A stretch of 64,000 nucleotides of DNA from Setoptus koraiensis (taxonomy: Eukaryota; Arthropoda). The notes under the pieces are model-generated. The model was given only the letters and a program-made list of their open reading frames with translations. It ran no database searches and was not told the DNA's origin. Of the stretch, positions 44,201 through 56,358 are shown one piece after another (within the stretch, counting starts at the first letter, position 1; each line of letters starts with the position of its first letter). Where the stretch lies: assembly GCA_048013815.1 (NCBI GenBank), contig CM106585.1, positions 11,284,001-11,348,000 on the forward strand. Direction: 5' to 3'. Both the position numbers and the translations under genes were made by a program.

Positions 44201-47200
44201 CTGTTGTTACCTGATACAACGAAATGTAATTATAACTGTTTGTCGGTCTTGCTTTCATTTGGAACTTGTTTATGATCTCACTTTCACACCGAGTGGCACA
44301 AATTTTCTAGGTAGCAACTTTGTTTTATTGTTACTGCTCTCGTTTATCAAACTGGAAAAGAAACATACAAACAATCATATTTCACCCATCCGCTGTACGT
44401 TAGTGCATATATTAATTGGCTGTTGTGGTTGGAAATTATATCACTTTGATTGACGGCGAAATTTTACAATGTACCGCCACCTGTTAGCTGGAAAGTAATA
44501 CACACATCGAATCACTTTAAATGGTGCTTCTTCTATTACCTTTACCTGTTTGTAGTTGGTTTGCAACCAACCTCAACGAAAACTCAAATGAATAACATTT
44601 GAAACAACACGTAAAACACTATGCTGGCGCCAACACATATACTAGCTAGCCAATTGGTTATCTAGTTGCGTGGGCGTCCCTTTTGTTGATTCCGCCAGAG
44701 GAGAAAAAGGGCGAAAATAGGTATAAGCTCACAGTATTTTCTTTACGAGAGAATAGAGTTATGGGCAGCTCTCACTTATTAATGAATTAACATTGAATGA
44801 AATGTATGAAATGAAAATGGTGACAAGGTAAACAAGTTGGCTTGTAAATTGAACAGAATGGAAAAATGATGCCGTTCGTTGACTCTGACCGTCAGCTTTT
44901 GATTGTTTAAATTGATGAAAACCTTCTCCGATGTAAACGCCCGATATCTTTATCTTCGCTATCTCTGACTATTTATCAGGTAAAACCTCCATAAAGCTCG
45001 CACTTGTCCAAAGGCTAACAACAAACAGTTTGCTTTTCCTTTTGACATCATTTTTAATTCCAACATTCGAATGATGAAGTATGATTGTTGGGAATTATAT
45101 AGGAAACGTGGACATTGTTTGCGTCCAGAAAACAACCGAAACGCAAAAGGTGTTGGTTGAAACTCTTTGATTGTTGGTGGTATAATCATGAATTGCGTGT
45201 GGTCCGCTAATCTTTAGATTGTAAATACCCACTGATGATTTCAAATCTAGAATAAAACATATAATGTGCTATATTCTGATCGGTCAATTTAATATATGGA
45301 TACAATTGATATATCTGTCGTTCAGAGGATATGGATTCACACGTATGGCCGGCCGTCTAATGGGACTGCATCAATATTACAACAAGCACTGCGAAACTGC
45401 AAATAGCCAACCAGATCGTCATCGAAAACATTGTGCGACTTGTGGTGTGTAGATTTTATCTGTAAATACCTATACTGTTATCATTGACCATCACATGACC
45501 AAAAACGACCGGCCAATGATAACTAATTCTCTTCTCTGACGTAATCGCTTTGGCATTTAACTTCTCTGGTTCGCAAGTTTCGATGCTTATCTCTTATGTC
45601 AAATCCTACACATTTATTGCTGTTCTTCGTCCGCTATCCATGTATGCATTTCGGACATGTTAGGTGTAGGAAATCATCACACGATACTACTATGATATTT
45701 GTGCACAACACTTTCCACAAACACAAGTCATTAAGAGAATCAATTATGGTCAGCAAAAAGTGGGTATATCTATCTTCCCTATATAGAATCATGTAATTTA
45801 GTGTGGGAGATGAACACAAGTGGCACAAACTCAATCAAGAGAAACAAATTACACTCGGACAATGAAAATTATATAAGTGTGAAGCAAGTCGAATGCTGTT
45901 GCTGTAGTTATTGTGCAACACATATATTCTCAGAGATAGATTCTTGATTTCTACTAGCACTAAGTCAAGCAGAAATCGTAATCAACTCGTTCATTCTCAA
46001 ATTTTCGTGTTAAAAATAAGAGTAAAATGGCGCTCTTACTTTCATGTTCGTCGGTGTCTGGCATATTGATCGAGGGAGTCGATTTCGAAATCATGATGAT
46101 CAATTGTCAGAGGACTATAAGAATCGAGATCGGAATGGCCGATAATAAGGATTAGTAAAATTCGTTTGCTAAATTGGTTGTATGGTCATTGATCACGACA
46201 ACCAATTAACTAAAATTCTCCACCTCAATTCAGTGTGTACTAGATTAACGATCTCGGTTGTCGACTGTTTCTAATGAATAGCTAACGAGATAACTGCTTG
46301 ACATTGGTCACGATCGAAGGATTGCCTATTCAACTGATCGTGTCATTGACTTTCCAGCAAACTCTCGTAGCCTGAGAGTCAGGCACCCCCACAGATAGTA
46401 ATAGCTAAATGCATATGAATATATGTAGTTTTAATTTGCTAACTTACCTATAGAACCATCGTTTTTGCCTTGCTCCGTATCTAGTTCAACACCAACCCAT
46501 AGTCCTAGACCGCCAAATTTTGTTTCACCCACAAACCTTACGACGCCTGTAATACATGAATATTATACAAGAAGAAAGATAATAGCTCGTTAAGACATGA
46601 ACATAGCCATTGCATTGAATCTAGGATATTTGTACCAAAGCTTGCATCAAGAGATAATGACTTACCTGATCGAAGTCCATCCACGTAGACGTGATCATTT
46701 ATCTCAAAGTTGCATTCATTGTTATTTGTTGCAGTTGAGCAAATGGATAAATTCGATGAGGCCCGAGATAAATTTGAATATTGGCGAGGTAGTTGGGGCA
46801 ATTTACTGGTTGGAATGGATGGTTTAACCGCACTTCGGATGGGTGTAGAAGAATTTGTCTTATTGTTGATCAATTGTGCCGGGGCTATAAGCTCATTCTG
46901 TGATGAGTCGCAAATAGTTTGATTGGTCATCTTGGTGCTATTTTGCTTCTCTTCCTCCTCTTCTTCTTCCTCTTCTTTGATTATGCTGTCTATAGTATCT
47001 CTGAATGTTGAATTCTGTTGTAAACAATTGTCACTTTTAATACATGTATATGTGGCATCCAATGGAGTCTCGTCAATATCATAAGTCTTGTTAGCAGACT
47101 GTATTATGAATGTGTCTTGATGACTAGAAGAACAATCAAATTTATTATTATCATCCTCATCTTGTGATGATGCATTATGCAGATGAGAAGTTTGTTGCTG

Positions 47201-47461
47201 ACTTTGTGTTAACACTCCATCATTTGAAGGTGGACGTTGTTGTTCATTTTTTATAATATGGCCTCCATTAATCAGGGTTATAGTTGTATTGTTGATATTA
47301 TTATGCCCATTATGTTCAGACGGCGAAAAAATAAAGCTATTTTTTACTTCTAAACCATGATGCTGACTTTTTGCATCATTGATTTGATTATCAACTATAG
47401 AACTCGTGCTTAGAGAATCATCATCAAAGTTCTGACCTGTTGAAGAAGCCTTGTCAGACAT
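38259..47461 (-). CDS. CLIP-190: CLIP-170/CLIP-190 microtubule plus-end tracking protein
   Basis: Binds growing microtubule ends and links them to membranes and dynein regulators. Three coding exons, 46666-47461, 46448-46546 and 38259-42208, are joined by introns of 119 and 4239 bp and give 1614 aa. All junctions keep phase, and the split parts rebuild one CAP-Gly domain. Exon 1 encodes an Asn/Ser-rich head with an acidic Glu run, then the start of CAP-Gly 1 (about residues 255-325), whose groove motif GKNDG is in exon 2. CAP-Gly 2 is at about 469-540, again with GKNDG. A long coiled coil follows, rich in Gln/Glu/Lys, at about 670-1500. Two zinc knuckles ([15 protein letters not shown] and [14 protein letters not shown]) end the protein, as in CLIP-170. 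The start is the first ATG; the frame opens slightly upstream. Confidence 0.94.
42209..46447 (-). other. 4.2-kb CLIP intron within CAP-Gly 1
   Basis: By far the largest intron in the window; others are about 90-580 bp. It is AT-rich with no supported gene inside. A possible minus-strand leader exon with donor ACCT|GTGAGT lies near 42518, which could serve a shorter isoform starting in the long third exon. Open frames inside have no protein-like character. Confidence 0.6.
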
Positions 47462-48988
47462 TTTTGGAAAGACAAAGACTCGCTCACTAGACAAAGCTCA
47501 ATATGGGCGGGACGATTAGGGGCAGGTATATAATAAGAATTTGATCACTTGTTGATTTTAACTCGGTTGCTAACTCGGCGTTGTTTTACTATATTATGTA
47601 ACTCTTGCTACACAGTTTAGTCAAAGCAGTTTCTTCTTGTTCTTCAACGCGAATGTGGGAGGGTGATAGTAGTGGTAGGCCTGATGGTAGTGGCGTAATA
47701 TCCTATATTGTCTTCAAGTCTTGATGTTAATTATTATCAACTAAAGCATCAGTCAGTTCTGGTGATGCAGTTGGTAGATGTTGCTTTTAGGGCGATGGTT
47801 TTTAGGTATACCTACTTCTGAACAGCCATAACAACAATATCCAAAGAGCAACGCGTAATTATTACGTAACAAGTGGAATGGTTGAGTCGTGCTTATTCCT
47901 TTATACAGTGTTTCTTATAGCAAAGTAGTTATAGATGGATGTGAATAGGTAATATTAGTTTCGCTTGTTGTTGCGTAGTCCTGATTTAGGAGTGAAATGA
48001 CCTAAAGTCTGACTAACGTTATAACATTGATAATTGTTCAGCCTATTGTAGAATTCGTTGGTGGGGTTAACGCACACATATAAACAGTTAAAGATGACTG
48101 TGTACGACGAATACGAGCAATAGATTATTATTATATTATAACTGGTTTTCTTCTTCGCTGTTTCTCTATCTACATAAGACACTTGCCTTATCAATGATTG
48201 TTAGAATGTTTTTGTCTTGCTATTGTGATCAGTGTTATGGTTTCCTTGGTTTGTAATTGTTCCGACGATATTAGTTGACGACCTACGACGAAAACTTCGT
48301 GGTGTGGCGAATTATGTTAGTGTATTTGCGCGGGCGTAAGCCACTTAACTTACCAGAAAAGTTGAGCATATGTTTATTACCGAACTGAACTATTTCTGTA
48401 TTCTTAACAAACAATTATGTTGTAGTCAGCGCATCAAGTGAACATACCAAAATGCTGTTGATCATTTATTGATGTGCACTACTAAATTTGTGTTGTTTCT
48501 GGAATCGGACAGCTTCGTCTGGATACTTCAAGAGATGTTCCGAAGAGGTTGAGTCTAGACTGAGTCGTCCGTTACCCGTTATACTCGTATAGGCTTCAAA
48601 GCTGTAGTGATAATCTCAACTGGCAAGAAAAACAATATGGCCTCACACCTAATATTGTATCTGTTGTTTCTTCAAGCGCAAAAATAATTAAAGATTCTGA
48701 TAAAACTGTTTCAGCGTAACAAGTGTTAAAATCACTATGGATAATGTTGCTTATTTGGCACTAAGACTACTCAGGGTGAGATCTACAAGATATTGATATC
48801 ATATAAAAATTGACCAGACGTTGTTGAGAATTAAAGTTAGTCTCTTGGTCGTGAAAGGTTTGCTGGTTTGTCACACCAAGAGCAATAATGATTAATTCAG
48901 TGTGTTAGTAGATCAATCATTAAAGACTCTCCAATTACACACAGATATAGTGAATTGGACAACAATAATAAGGTGTTAACAAGAATGC

Positions 48989-49237
48989 ATGAAGCGGCGT
49001 GGGTGGTTTTGTTGTATCGTATTCCTATTATGCTCTTTTCTTTCTAGCGGGCTGCCGATTGTGGTTGGTAATGTAAATTATCAGCAACTAAAATCTAATG
49101 TCCGTCATCTAATTAAGACCAGTTTTGCTTGTGGCGAGCGGTGTTCGAGCCCAATGGTCAGTGGGTGTTCCTTACGAGGTGAGAAATATAAAAATAGTGA
49201 ATCTGTTGAATTTTTGGTTAAATTTCGTCTCGAATAA
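48989..49237 (+). CDS. Possible small Cys-containing secreted peptide
   Basis: An 82-aa frame starting MKRRGWFCCIVFLLCSFLSS, a classic signal peptide shape with a basic n-region and hydrophobic core. The mature part has C-X3-C-X7-C (CGERCSSPMVSGC). A G|GTGAGA donor lies just after it at about 49181, so the chain may continue in another exon; an acceptor after tattatgcag near 49412 would keep phase and add two more Cys. No family is recognised. Low confidence. Confidence 0.35.
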   Translation: MKRRGWFCCIVFLLCSFLSSGLPIVVGNVNYQQLKSNVRHLIKTSFACGERCSSPMVSGCSLRGEKYKNSESVEFLVKFRLE

Positions 49238-52200
49238 TAAGTCTTCAGTTTTCTAATTCATTTCGAACAGCATGAAGGCATCGATTTGGGTGAGAGTAAG
49301 ACCAGTGGGGCCTGAAACATTGAAGGCGCCGTTTGTGTAGCTAATATTGAGATAAAAAGGCGACTGGATGGTGCAGTTTATAATTGGCCAATCAGTGATA
49401 ATATTATATTATGCAGCGATTATTGGAATTCACAATCAACGGATTTTCGGTTATATCCAGGGTAGCCGCGTGAGAAACTATCCGCTCAACTGTTTCTTCT
49501 GTACGTTGCCCTCTACAGCGTAAATATTCCAAAGCAGCTGTGCGGCACAAAAATGAGTTTTTCACTCGTGAGCATTCGAGCGCGCTCGAATACCACGTTG
49601 ATTTGAGCGGGGCACAGAGCTTATCAGGAAAGCATGAATAGATTGGTCAAAAGCACATTTTGCGCTCGGGCCATTCTAGTGCAGCGCGCATAAAATATTA
49701 TTGTTTACGAGTTTAGTTACATACAGTGTGTAGAGGGGGCTTTTGAGTTGCAACAAATGTGTTGAGAAATGGGAGGTAGCACCTTCAGGAGAAAACTCGA
49801 ACTCTACTGCCACTAATATATCGGATACATGCCTCATTTCCATTACGTATTCATTTTCGGCTATCGACGCTGCAAATACGCACAAACATTTCGTGCGTAT
49901 TTTCCGCTACACAGCTGATTGCATTAGCGGCCATTCTCCAAACTGGCTTGATTATTCATGCGAATTCTTCATCACTATAAAAAGTTGTTTTTTTGATTTA
50001 TTTAATCTTTATTATCAAGTAACACACACACACACACTAACAAAGTTGTTTCTTATCGGGGGCGATCCAGAATGTAGTTTGCGCATTGTTCAATCATTAC
50101 AATAACCATTTACTTTCTAGACATGTTGGCGGAAGTTACTGGCGACGGACAATGTGCAACAGCATGATGGGGTCCAAAGAATAACGTGCTGCACAGTTGA
50201 ACGGCATGAAGTAATATGGTCTTATTCCCAAACAACCATTGGAGTATGATACATTGTCGTCTGCCCAAATGTTACACCATATTTGCAGGCCCAAACTAAC
50301 CATCGACTTGGCCAAATCAATTGTAGTCCTCTAGCAATAATGCTCGTGTGACCTGTTCTAATCTACGGGCGAAGAAGAAGAAAAACAATGGTGAGAAAGT
50401 TCTGGAGCCGATTCGTGTTCTTTGGAGAGTAAATCGAGGATGAGGCATAACGAAACAAATGCCGAGTTTGTACAGTATGTAGATGCAAAAGTCGTCTATG
50501 CAGAACCACAGAGAGTGCTCTGGGTCATCAGAACAAAGTTTTGCAGCTAAAATTCACTCTCACCTGACGCCTATTCAAGTCTAATTGTTTGTCTACGAGA
50601 TCGATATCTGGAGAGGCTTGTTCTTCACGGCAACTCTAACATCTCAATGATATCCTGTTATGTTTGCTCATGTGAATTGAGTTGAATAGTTCCGGTGTTA
50701 GGATATTTGAATGAAATTGGTTTGAAGGAAGTGCATAATTTTGAATAATTACAATGCATCACGTATAAGCGCTCTGTTACAAGAGATTGATGTCCATACA
50801 CAAATCTTGAATATTATTAGATTGTGGCTTGATTGTCAGATGCTAATCAAATACAATTAACAAGAATTGCGTTTGGACAATCATGTCTTGTTGAGCGTTT
50901 GCTGGTTGATTATTTGAGATTGTTATTTCTGCAACTTTCAACTTTTAAGACTTAATTGTTTACATTGTTTGCGAAGATGATTAAACAGGTCAGTTTCAGA
51001 TGCGTAAATCTTGAGATTGATTAATCAATTCAACAATTCATGGGTGTTATTATAGATTTGGTTGGATGCAGTTGGTTGGTTGTTCAATGATTCTTGCTAC
51101 TGCCAGAAAACTTGTTGTGCCGTCGGTGATGTATTGTATACTAACAAGCTATTGCACTGGGCGCCAGAGAGAGAGAGAGAGAGAGAGAGAGCAATGAACT
51201 CTCGCTCGAGGTGCATCAATGGACCAGAAGAAAGAGGAAAAGAGGGCAGGGGGTCAGGGATCGGGTACAGGCATGAAGTGAGAACACAAAGAAATAGAGT
51301 TTGTCCTATAACAGATGGGTATATTCAACTGAGCACTCTCAGTATTAAATGAAAGAAGATAGCGGCCCTCGCAAGCCCAACTGATTCGGCCACCGCCATA
51401 GAGAAGAGCCCGTGTTATTACCCTCAGATCATTACAACTTTTTCATTCATTCAACTACTACCAATAACGTTCACAATCTATCTTGAGTCAAGTTGAGCAA
51501 GATCGAATGGGCGGCTGGCGCGACCATCACCGAGAGAACAATGACCACTTGTGGTCAGTTACCGTTATATTGATTCCATCACGGACAATACCCCCAACAC
51601 ACACACACACGTCTTATCTCTAAAATTGTGTAATGGTGGGCCCATTCTTTCTTGCTCGCGTCTTATCTAAGTGATAAGATCTAACAAGACGAGACAGCGC
51701 ATCAAACAATTTTAATGTTTTCTCTTGTCGCTGTTGTTGCGATACAATCTTTCATCTTATAATCTTGTTTAATCCAGACACGATAGTGTCCGCCTGATAC
51801 GGGGCTATGGGGTGAATATGCTAATGTAAAATATTCAAATAGTGATAGTTTCCCGGCTTAGGTGTTCATAATGTAGAGCGTTTGTACATTACGTAAGCAT
51901 TGCTTGCCACTTTGGCGCGCGCCGCCTGACGATTGCGCCCGCCGGTGACGGGCGAACGAGTGTCGATCAATTAATGCCGATGATGAGTTTGTGCAGCGCT
52001 CACATCGATTAATTGAGTAATTAAACAGCTCAATTGGAAATTGTCGCCCAAGTGGGGGGCCCCATAAAAGAGCGAGAGCCGATGATAGTGACAGTTTGCA
52101 AATGACGATGAAAATCAGATCAAAATAGTTAGTCTCGTTTGGTATCGTTTTTTCTCGTCCATGCCCAATGGTTTTGGCTTGGACAGTCGTTGGTCATCCA

Positions 52201-53213
52201 GTGAAACCATCTAAATTGCGCATATACAGCCATTGATTGAATTGCCGGCCAGCCAACAAGCGTACAATGTGGGCGCCAACGCCAACGATGGGTCAATGGA
52301 CACTTGCCGTCGCCACTCGAGCCACATGACGAGCTATACTATGGTCTATATATATACGGGCGCATGCAATTTTGGCCGGCCCGTGGCTCCAATTGGTCAG
52401 TGGGCATAACGCATCCATGGATGCGCTGCTTTTTGGCCCAAAACGGTTTGGCCGCTTGCCGGACCCAAGCGGACAAGCGACACACAGCGTGCACCTTGCG
52501 CCGCTGAAATGAATATCCAGTTATTTGTGCCAATAGTGTGAGTTCTAGTCGGTCAGTGGTCAAGCCGACCAGTTGGCGAGACATAGTTGTGGTAGTTAAC
52601 TAGTGGGCCGGCTTTATTGTTATTGGTTGATATGGGCTGGTGACATTTAGACTTGGCTGTGTGTGTGTGTGTGTGTGTCGTCACCTTGTTGGCCGCTCGA
52701 TTTAGAGTCATCAAATTGGGCAGCACACCCACACACACACACACACACTGTGAGAAGTACAAACCGACACTCACTGATAGCAGACGTTTGTCAGATAAAG
52801 TTCATTTTATGAGCCTCAGTCAGCCGGGCCCCTGCACTTTGCACACACAAGGGGGGGGGGGCAATATGGCACCCGATGAGCGATAGCGATCTCACTACTC
52901 GCAATATATCGCGCGGCCGTGTGTCTGTCAGTGACTGCACCAGACGGCTCCGGTCCGGCACCAGACTCTAACAGCCGGATCTAACAGCCGGAGTGTGTGT
53001 GTGCGTTCAATAAGTGCCGTTATATAATATATGGCCGGCTCGCGTACGTGTGTGTTATGTAATATTGAACGGCTAACGGGTGATAGACTGATAATGGTTG
53101 TTGGCACCCATATCATGACATGCATACTCTGGCCGGTTGCGTCACTGGCGTCGACTGGCGCCCGACGACTCGGTCACAATTACGGCCGGCATACAAACGG
53201 CGCCCCACTACAC

Positions 53214-53260
53214 ACGACGACACTGCGGACGACGACACTGCGGACGACGACACTGCGGAC
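53214..53260. repeat. 15-bp tandem repeat (acgacgacactgcgg)n
   Basis: Three identical units in tandem in the gene-poor spacer. Confidence 0.92.
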
Positions 53261-55426
53261 GATAGACATAACTTAGGAATGTCTATTTAATCAACAGCGT
53301 ATCGGCCATAGCTCATATGTGTGTGTGTGTGGCTCGTGGATAGTGGGGCGCAGCTCGTGCCTCGTCAATAGTGCCGACGACAGCCAAAGCGACAAGAAAA
53401 GGAGAAGTGAACTGAATCGAAGCGAGCGACCGTGGCCATCTTTTTATTATTGTTGTTGTTGTTGTTGTTGGTGCGCTATGAGATAATTGAAGATAATAGA
53501 GGCGAACAAAACAAGCGTGAGCAAGCGCCGCCAACACAAGTTATTAGCACATTAAAAGCCTAATGCGACCCCGTCGGGCGCATTCATTCATTATTTTATT
53601 TTCTCTCAAAATTATATTTCCACCATCCGCTCATTATCCGTTGACCATTGAGATCAACGGCAACTTCCTGTCTGCGCAGCAGCGATGCACCTGCTGCTGC
53701 CGCCGCCGGCGCAGCATCGCTGGCTGGTGGTCGAGTGACCACTGGCCACCACTGAGGCCAGTCAGCATCACTTGGGCCCTTGCCTAAAGTTGCCAGACTG
53801 ACTGTTGGTTGCCTAAAGTTGACAACTAGCTGCGGCAGACCAGACTCCGGTGGCCAGTGCAACAAGAGCAACTGACACTGCCCACTTGCATTATAAAACA
53901 CACGTATGAGCACATTGTTCAACCATGGCGACACCAGCCGCCGAAAAATCAGTCGGCCACTCGGATATTGACCAGGCACCGGTCAGTCGATGGGCCCAGA
54001 CTCTGGGGCCCAGAGTAAACACACCATAGAGTGCGCACTTGGGCGATGCTTTAATCGGCGCTCATCATGCCCAATTGGGTGCACGCGATGAGGCACGCAC
54101 TTTATGGCTGAGCTGTCGCTAGTGCTCGCCTCGTGACTTTGCAACGACAACTTAGCCAGACTGGGGCCAGTCAGCCTCACTTGGGCCTCACTGGCCCATT
54201 GTGGGCCCATTCTTTAACGGTGGCCAGTGGCAGTTGGAATAACCGGTCTGGCCGGCAGTAACAGCGCCACACACAAGCCACTTTATCCTGTCACTTCTTT
54301 CTTTCTTGTTGTTGGGCCATGTTTCGCTGGCGGGCTCCACCATATCACTGTAAGCCACAGAGCCAAAGTGTCTAGACTATGGCTAACTAAGACTCTGAGT
54401 GTATCTGAGTGTGAACTTGACAAGTGCACACTTTATCCGGCTGAATCGGTAAAGCGGCCGGCATATGGTTGAAGCGAACCCCATGAAAGAGATGACAAGA
54501 TAGATTGTCCATCAGACACACACTTATTGCGCTTAATCTCTCTTATCTGGCCTCATCATCGGCTTCATCGAGCCGCTGATGAGGCCCACAATGTATAGAT
54601 GCAAGCCCACTTGTATCTATATATGCAAATAATAAACTTGCTCGTGGTCGTCAGTTGTTACAGTGGTGAGCTGTGTGTGTGTGTGTGTGTGTGCTGTTGG
54701 GGCCCGCTGGCGACTGTGCAAACACACGCCGGACCGACCGACCAGCCAACTAGCATCACCTCAGCATCACCACTGCCCGCTCTGAATGGCCACCCGCCGG
54801 TGCCTCACTCAATCATGCGCGCTCAATCCATAATAGTATAATACTTTGGTCAGCGTATAATACACAGTGTTTGTGTTTGGGTTGGTCCCTTTTAATTTAT
54901 ATATTATATCATCATTTTTTTTCGGGGTATCAAGACGCCACAGTGCCTGCGGTGGCGCACAAGTGATGCCGATATGCAAACACTGAGATGCACCAAGGTG
55001 CAGTTGGCGACAGGAGAAAAAGCGAGGGAGCTTCGGGGGGAGGGGGGTAGAAGATGTCTTTTCGCCGGGTAAGTAGTAGCTGTTGTGAGGGGGGGGGGAG
55101 TAGGGAAGTGGGATAAGTGGGCCAGTCAAGGATGCAAAGTCAGTGTAAGTCAATGATTGATTGGAGTGCAGCAGCCATAATAAATAATCTCTATTACATA
55201 ATATATAATAATGTCAATGGTGTCGTGTGTCTGTCCACGCTGTGTAGACCACAGTCGCTAGTTGACTTAAAGTGTGTATATTCTAACAGGGTGTGTGTGT
55301 GTCAATAACCAGTAATCCGATGATTTGGCACCGTGCATCGATCGGTGTCGTCGGGTTGGCAGTCGCTTCGAGCGCCCCTCGTCACTCCAATGTGCCAATT
55401 AATTAGTTGATTAATTAGTTCAGCCA

Positions 55427-56131
55427 CTAGTAGCTGAATGGGTGCTGTTTAAGCTTTCCGGTTGACTCCTCGGCGGAGCATCGTTCCCAAATGGCAAATT
55501 TTCTAGCATTGGCGTTCCTTGGCAAGTGCAGTCTCACTGATTCACCTGCAAAATTGATCGGAGCGGACACAAAAGCAAGAGAGATTTCGTTAGACAAACT
55601 GGCCTATTTAAACTGATTTACACTACATGTGTACCAAAGCTAGATATGCGCCGGGCTAAATGTTAGCTGAAGACTAAGGGGCCCGGGTCAGTTCTTACCG
55701 TCTACTATGCGCTTGTCGTCGCCGCTGGCGGCCACCGCCGGCTCGGCGCCCTTGTTCACGGCTAGCGGCTCGGGGCCCACTATACCGGATTTTGCGCTCA
55801 ATTTGGAGAGCATGTTAATGGTTGATTTGTCTTCGATATTCAGTGCACTCTTCTCTGACAGTGCGTCCGGCGACGAGCTACGCGCCCAATCGTAACGGGG
55901 TCGACAAATCTTTTCACAATCGTAGGCACATTCGTCGTCGTCGCTGCTTATCTGGCAGCCAACCAAATCACAATCCCAGTAGCAATTGTATCTGTCGCGT
56001 TGACGATCCGTACCGGTCAATCGGTTTGCTCCGCCAATGTTGACAGTTATTATGCAAGAGACACAAGCAACACTTAACACAATGGCCAGACTGATCGAGA
56101 CTAGCACTGACGACGATTGTAATTTGATCAT
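55427..56131 (-). CDS. Cys-rich secreted protein of unknown family
   Basis: I do not recognise it. Two exons, 55699-56131 and 55427-55545, join across a 153-bp intron (G|GTAAGA donor, ttttgcag acceptor) in phase and give 183 aa. The ATG chosen starts MIKLQSSSVLVSISLAIVLS, a clear signal peptide cut probably near Cys26. The mature N-terminal part has six close cysteines in the order C-X3-C-X4-C-X8-C-X3-C-X3-C, which recalls helical-hairpin (two CXXXC) peptides. An Ala/Ser-rich linker has a KR dibasic site before IVDG. The C-terminal exon encodes a basic stretch with one more Cys and ends in PFSY. A minus-strand TATAAAAA at 56351-56358 fits its promoter. A hormone-, toxin- or matrix-like secreted role is possible but not shown. 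Confidence 0.75.
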
Positions 56132-56350
56132 GTTTCTGCTGATATTCAACTTGTTACTATTTAAATAATAATTTACGGCTTCTTCGAGTGACTCGTCTAG
56201 TTTGCTTTGAATTTGCGTCTAACTTGCGGTTAATCTCTTCAGTGTGATTGTTGATTAGCGCTTTTTGATTTTGTTCAGAGTGGACTCTGGACAACAGGTT
56301 GTGGTGAGGCTCGGCTGATCAGTGTTCCATTGACCGGCATCGGGCCGGCC

Positions 56351-56358
56351 TTTTTATA
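56351..56358 (-). promoter_or_regulatory. TATA box of the Cys-rich secreted gene
   Basis: TATAAAAA on the minus strand, about 220 bp upstream of the ATG at 56131, implying a leader of roughly 190 nt unless a leader intron exists. Confidence 0.45.

Larger units (their letters stand above)
47462..55426. other. 8-kb gene-poor spacer
   Basis: Upstream of CLIP and downstream of the Cys-rich secreted gene. No firm gene is found. Weak candidates are a signal-peptide frame at 48989-49237 (+) and a protein-like 65-codon frame at 50136-50330 (-). Low-complexity tracts are GA at about 51168-51190, GT at 52659-52678 with inverted AC at 52726-52748, a 10-bp G run at 52852-52861, a 15-bp tandem at 53214-53260, GTT at 53450-53471, GT at 54672-54693 and G-rich runs at 55036-55100. 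Confidence 0.5.
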
